Below, piece after piece: positions 5,097 to 7,909 of a stretch of 7,909 nt of DNA. The stretch is from an alpha proteobacterium 3107 (GTDB lineage: Bacteria > Pseudomonadota > Alphaproteobacteria > Rhodobacterales > Rhodobacteraceae). A model generated the notes under the pieces. It ran no database searches. It was not told where the DNA came from and worked only from the letters and a program-made list of their open reading frames with translations. The first letter of the stretch is position 1; each line of letters opens with the position of its first letter. The position numbers and the translations under genes are program-made. The stretch lies in the NCBI GenBank assembly GCA_001483205.1, contig JPPB01000322.1, positions 1 to 7,909 of the forward strand, in the 5' to 3' direction.

Positions 5097-7517
5097 ATGT
5101 CGCGGCAGGACATTGCTGAAAAGACGGACTTCGACGCTGCCGTGGATGAACTGCAACCCGGAACGCTGCTGCTGCATGGTCAGTATAAGATCACCCGTTT
5201 CCTGCAAAACGGTGGTTTCGGGATCACCTATCTGGCCCAGGACAGCCTTGATCGCAAGGTCGTTATCAAGGAATGCTTTCCCGGCGGGTTCTGCCGCCGC
5301 ACAAACACGATTGTCAGCGCCAGATCACGGGCGCACAAGCGGGAACTGCAATCCATCATCCGCCTGTTCGTGCAAGAGGCGCACAATCTGGCAAAACTCG
5401 TGCATCCGAACATTGTTGGCGTGCATCAGGTTTTCGAGGACAATGATACCGCTTACATGGCGATTGACTTCATCGACGGCAAGGATTTGCTCGACATCGT
5501 TGAAGACCCGTCGGTCACACTGAAGCCCGCCCAGATCGTCGGGATCACGCGGAAACTGCTGTCGGCGATCGGATTCGTTCACGACCACGGGGTTCTGCAC
5601 CGGGACATCTCGCCCGACAATGTGCTGCTGAAAAAGGACGGAGAACCGATTCTGATCGACTTCGGGGCCGCCCGCGCCCATGCGTCCAACACCAACCGGG
5701 CGCTGTCTGCCTTGCGGGTGGTCAAGGACGGGTATTCGCCGCAGGAGTTCTATATCTCGGGCAGTGATCAGGGGCCGTGGAGCGACCTCTATGCGCTGGC
5801 CGCCTCGCTCTATCATGTGATCAGGGGCGCGGCCCCGGTCAACGGGCAGGCCCGGCTGGCTGCTTTGGCCGAAGGGCGCGACGACCCGTATGAGCCGCTT
5901 GCGGGGTCGCTTGACGGCTACCCGGCCAATTTTCTCGAGGCCATCGACAAGGCGATGAGCACCTTGCCGAAGAATCGCCTGCAATCCGCCGGGGAGTGGC
6001 TGGCGATGCTGGACGGCAACGCCGCCGGTACAGGCGCTGTTGACGACGACCCGTTGCTGGCGATTTCGCGAATGCTGCGGGAGGATGAGGAAACCCGGAA
6101 ACACGAAGCGGAAACCCGGAAAAAGGCGGCGCGCGAGGCAACAAAACAGGCGGCGACAAAGCGCGCGGCAGAGATGCCGAAATCTCCGCCCCCGGAGCAG
6201 TGGAACGCGGCCTTCGCGGACGAAGACGACGCGCCGGACACCGGAGTGCCCCCGCACAGAAGCAAGGGCAGGCTGCTGCTGGCAACGCTGGTCATGGTGC
6301 TGTTCATTGTCGCGGGCGTGGTCGGTTACGGCATGATGGGGAACGACACCACCGCGCCGGTCCTGCGACCGGATGTGCAGGCGGATGCGACGGTGGCGGG
6401 TGTTCCGGCGGACACACCTGCGGCTGATGGTGCGCAAACCGGCAGCCCGGTCGGGGAGACCGACATCGCCGCGCCTGTGCTGCCCGAAACCACCGGCACA
6501 GCGACCACGGAAGCCATCGCCGCGCCTGTGCTGCCCGAAACCATCGAAACAGTGACCACGGAAGCCATCGCCGCCGCAGAGCCCCCCGAGATCGGGCAGA
6601 TCACGCCCATCCCGGAGACGGAGATTGAAACCGCAGAGGTCGCCGCCGCCATCGCCGCTGCCGAGGCCGTGGCCGAAGCCATTGCCGATGCGGACATTCC
6701 GGTGATCACCCCCGATGAAGCAGACGCGGAAACGGCAGAGGCAGACGGGGAAGCCGTCGCCGCAATCTCTGACGCCCCCCCGCCAAGGCCGAGCGAAGAG
6801 ACCCGGCAGGAGATCGCCGCAGCCGCAATCGATGCAACTACTGATACCGCCGCAACCGATGCCGAGGGCGAGGCCGTGACCGAAACTGCTCCGGTCGGCC
6901 CCCTGGCACAGAACCAGATTTCGTTTTCGCACTGGGATGTTGATTTGCCGTTCGAGGTGTCTTCGCGCCGGGTGAGAAATTCCAACATCGCCTTCATCAA
7001 CGAAGTCATGCCCTGGGCCGATCTGAAAATCTCCGGCAACTGGATCAGCGAAGGCACAATGATCTACACCATCAACGACACGCCGCTTGATGGCCGCCAG
7101 AGCTTTGCCACCCAGGTGCTCAACAACCTGAAGGTTGACCCTGACGGCTTCACCCGCCTTGCCGTCCGCTTTAAGAGTGATGGCTCTGACCGGTTCGAGC
7201 GCGGCCTGCTGGCGGTTCCGGTCCTGCGTCAGGTCGGGTTCGCCAATGACCTGATTGCCGAGATCAAATGCGATGCGAAATCGGGCACTTGGGTCACCAC
7301 CATCAGCAATGCCACGGCCACGGGCGGCGCTCTGCAACCCGGTGACATCCTGATTTCCGAAAGCGCCTCTGGCGTGGCTCTGGATGGTCCGGATGCGCTG
7401 GACAAGGCGCTTGGCGCACTGGTGGCCATGAATGAGCCGGTAGCGAGTTTCCGCATTGAGCGCGATGGCGCGATCATGTCGGCAGAGCTTCCCCTTGCCA
7501 TCCGTGACAATCCTTGA
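5097..7517 (+). CDS. Membrane Ser/Thr protein kinase with PDZ-like C-terminus
   Basis: This 806-aa protein is a eukaryotic-type (Hanks) Ser/Thr kinase fused to an extracytoplasmic module. Kinase motifs are complete: Gly-rich loop LQNGGFGITYLA (36-47), ATP-binding lysine K58 in VVIKE, probable helix-C glutamate E94, HRDISPDN (168-175) with catalytic D170, DFG (188-190), and SPQE (214-217) in the APE position. A charged Lys/Arg/Glu stretch (about 328-362) leads to one membrane helix at about 391-413, preceded by HRSKGR. By the positive-inside rule the kinase is cytoplasmic and the C-terminus periplasmic. A low-complexity Ala/Glu/Thr/Pro linker follows (about 420-605) and includes a tandem 17-residue repeat. 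The C-terminus (about 615-802) contains two PDZ-like units, with GTMIYTINDTPLDG in the first and GALQPGDILIS in the second. Such proteins phosphorylate partners in response to envelope signals. The likely targets here, the divergently encoded GTPases, are inference. Kinase call firm; PDZ call moderate. Confidence 0.93.
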   Translation: MSRQDIAEKTDFDAAVDELQPGTLLLHGQYKITRFLQNGGFGITYLAQDSLDRKVVIKECFPGGFCRRTNTIVSARSRAHKRELQSIIRLFVQEAHNLAKLVHPNIVGVHQVFEDNDTAYMAIDFIDGKDLLDIVEDPSVTLKPAQIVGITRKLLSAIGFVHDHGVLHRDISPDNVLLKKDGEPILIDFGAARAHASNTNRALSALRVVKDGYSPQEFYISGSDQGPWSDLYALAASLYHVIRGAAPVNGQARLAALAEGRDDPYEPLAGSLDGYPANFLEAIDKAMSTLPKNRLQSAGEWLAMLDGNAAGTGAVDDDPLLAISRMLREDEETRKHEAETRKKAAREATKQAATKRAAEMPKSPPPEQWNAAFADEDDAPDTGVPPHRSKGRLLLATLVMVLFIVAGVVGYGMMGNDTTAPVLRPDVQADATVAGVPADTPAADGAQTGSPVGETDIAAPVLPETTGTATTEAIAAPVLPETIETVTTEAIAAAEPPEIGQITPIPETEIETAEVAAAIAAAEAVAEAIADADIPVITPDEADAETAEADGEAVAAISDAPPPRPSEETRQEIAAAAIDATTDTAATDAEGEAVTETAPVGPLAQNQISFSHWDVDLPFEVSSRRVRNSNIAFINEVMPWADLKISGNWISEGTMIYTINDTPLDGRQSFATQVLNNLKVDPDGFTRLAVRFKSDGSDRFERGLLAVPVLRQVGFANDLIAEIKCDAKSGTWVTTISNATATGGALQPGDILISESASGVALDGPDALDKALGALVAMNEPVASFRIERDGAIMSAELPLAIRDNP
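6465..6566 (+). repeat. Tandem 51-base repeat in the kinase linker
   Basis: Two adjacent 51-base units (6465-6515 and 6516-6566) differ at four positions. They encode two 17-residue copies beginning IAAPVLPET within the disordered linker after the membrane helix. The unit length is a multiple of three, so the frame is kept. It is a recent in-frame duplication that lengthens the linker. Confidence 0.9.
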
Positions 7518-7532
7518 CCGGTGGGGTGGGAA

Positions 7533-7604
7533 ATGTGGACCAAAGGAATGAAATTCCGGCAGATGTGTCGTAACAGTATCGCTCTAAAGGAGGTAAACCC
7601 TTGA
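7533..7604 (+). CDS. Possible 23-aa leader ORF (doubtful)
   Basis: An ATG at 7533, 15 bases after the kinase stop and preceded by GGGGTGGG, opens a 23-codon frame. Its product begins MWTKGMKFRQMC. Its TGA (7602-7604) overlaps the TTG start of the next gene as TTGA, the geometry seen in translational coupling. Against it, the codons GGA, CTA and GTA are uncommon in this GC-rich neighbourhood, and the next gene has its own strong Shine-Dalgarno. It is more likely spacer than gene. Confidence 0.2.
   Translation: MWTKGMKFRQMCRNSIALKEVNP
7586..7594 (+). promoter_or_regulatory. Strong Shine-Dalgarno setting a TTG start
   Basis: AAAGGAGGT ends six bases before TTG at 7601. It is the best ribosome binding site in the window. 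It decides the start of the last gene, because the frame has a stop (TAA 7571-7573) upstream and no ATG between. Confidence 0.8.
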
Positions 7605-7909
7605 TAAAACGGATAAGCCCATTGACAGGATTGGCCAGGCGGGCCGGGCTGTTCGACCCGACCTCAACCCCCCCGGAAACCCCCGGGAATCAGGAAAAGC
7701 CCCCGGCATTCGCACCCGCTCCGCAAGAGCCGGAAGTGGCGGCGGACAGGGCCAACGGGTCTGCCTATGCCCCGCCGGAAGTCGCTGTGCCAGAGGCGGA
7801 TGATGTTGCGGGTAGGCAAGAACAACAGGCCCGCAGACCGGCGGAACCAGCACCGCAGGCCCCGAGAGCCCCAGCCCCGACAGCAAAGCCAGCGGGCGCT
7901 GATGCGGCG
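7601..7909 (+). CDS. Pro/Ala-rich protein, N-terminal part, TTG start
   Basis: From TTG at 7601 the frame stays open for 103 codons to the right edge, so the gene continues outside the window. The strong Shine-Dalgarno and an in-frame TAA upstream make the TTG start convincing. The product opens with a short basic, possibly amphipathic segment (MIKRISPLTGLARRAGLF). It then becomes rich in Pro, Ala, Glu and Gln with no fold visible, typical of a disordered N-terminal arm ahead of a domain that cannot be seen here. There is no signal peptide or membrane helix in this part. It follows the kinase gene by 83 bases without a terminator, so the two are probably co-transcribed, and it could be a kinase partner or substrate. 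Function unknown. Confidence 0.7.
   Translation, partial: MIKRISPLTGLARRAGLFDPTSTPPETPGNQEKPPAFAPAPQEPEVAADRANGSAYAPPEVAVPEADDVAGRQEQQARRPAEPAPQAPRAPAPTAKPAGADAA

Noticed and set aside
5325..7337. A 670-codon open frame on the minus strand across the kinase gene
   Set aside because: It is the complement of a clear kinase with all catalytic motifs; its Gly/Arg-rich product shows no domain and arises from codon bias.
7545..7557. Inverted repeat GGAAT-GAA-ATTCC after the kinase gene as a terminator
   Set aside because: The 5-base arms are short and AT-containing and no T run follows; the kinase and next gene look co-transcribed.

Overview
The window looks like chromosomal DNA from a GC-rich alphaproteobacterium, most likely Rhodobacterales. 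That is inferred from base composition, codon use and the style of the encoded proteins; no taxonomic marker gene is present. No tRNA, rRNA, CRISPR array, transposase or integrase was seen.

Left part (1-4465) is a leftward gene run. In transcription order it holds a 675-aa dynamin-family GTPase (2438-4465), a 436-aa GTPase with a dynamin-type G domain but no recognisable stalk (1072-2382), a small cysteine-rich protein with a Roadblock/LC7-like secondary-structure pattern (602-988), and an unrecognised protein that runs off the left edge (1-592). Gaps of 55, 83 and 9 bases suggest one operon.

Middle part (4466-5096) is about 630 bases of non-coding DNA between divergent genes. It should carry both promoters. 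It holds a strong GC hairpin, an 11-base direct repeat and a GATC-centred dyad near the kinase gene, but no promoter boxes I can call with confidence.

Right part (5097-7909) is a rightward pair. The first gene encodes an 806-aa membrane-anchored Ser/Thr protein kinase: cytoplasmic kinase domain, one membrane helix, a long Ala/Glu/Pro-rich linker, then a C-terminal region with PDZ-like features predicted to lie in the periplasm. The second begins at a TTG codon behind a near-perfect Shine-Dalgarno sequence and runs off the right edge as a Pro/Ala-rich, probably disordered protein.

The layout suggests, as inference only, a signalling and membrane-remodelling module. A transmembrane kinase would sense something in the envelope. 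A pair of dynamin-like GTPases would act on the inner face of the membrane, and a Roadblock-like partner might regulate the smaller GTPase, as MglB does MglA. I do not recognise this exact combination as a named system.
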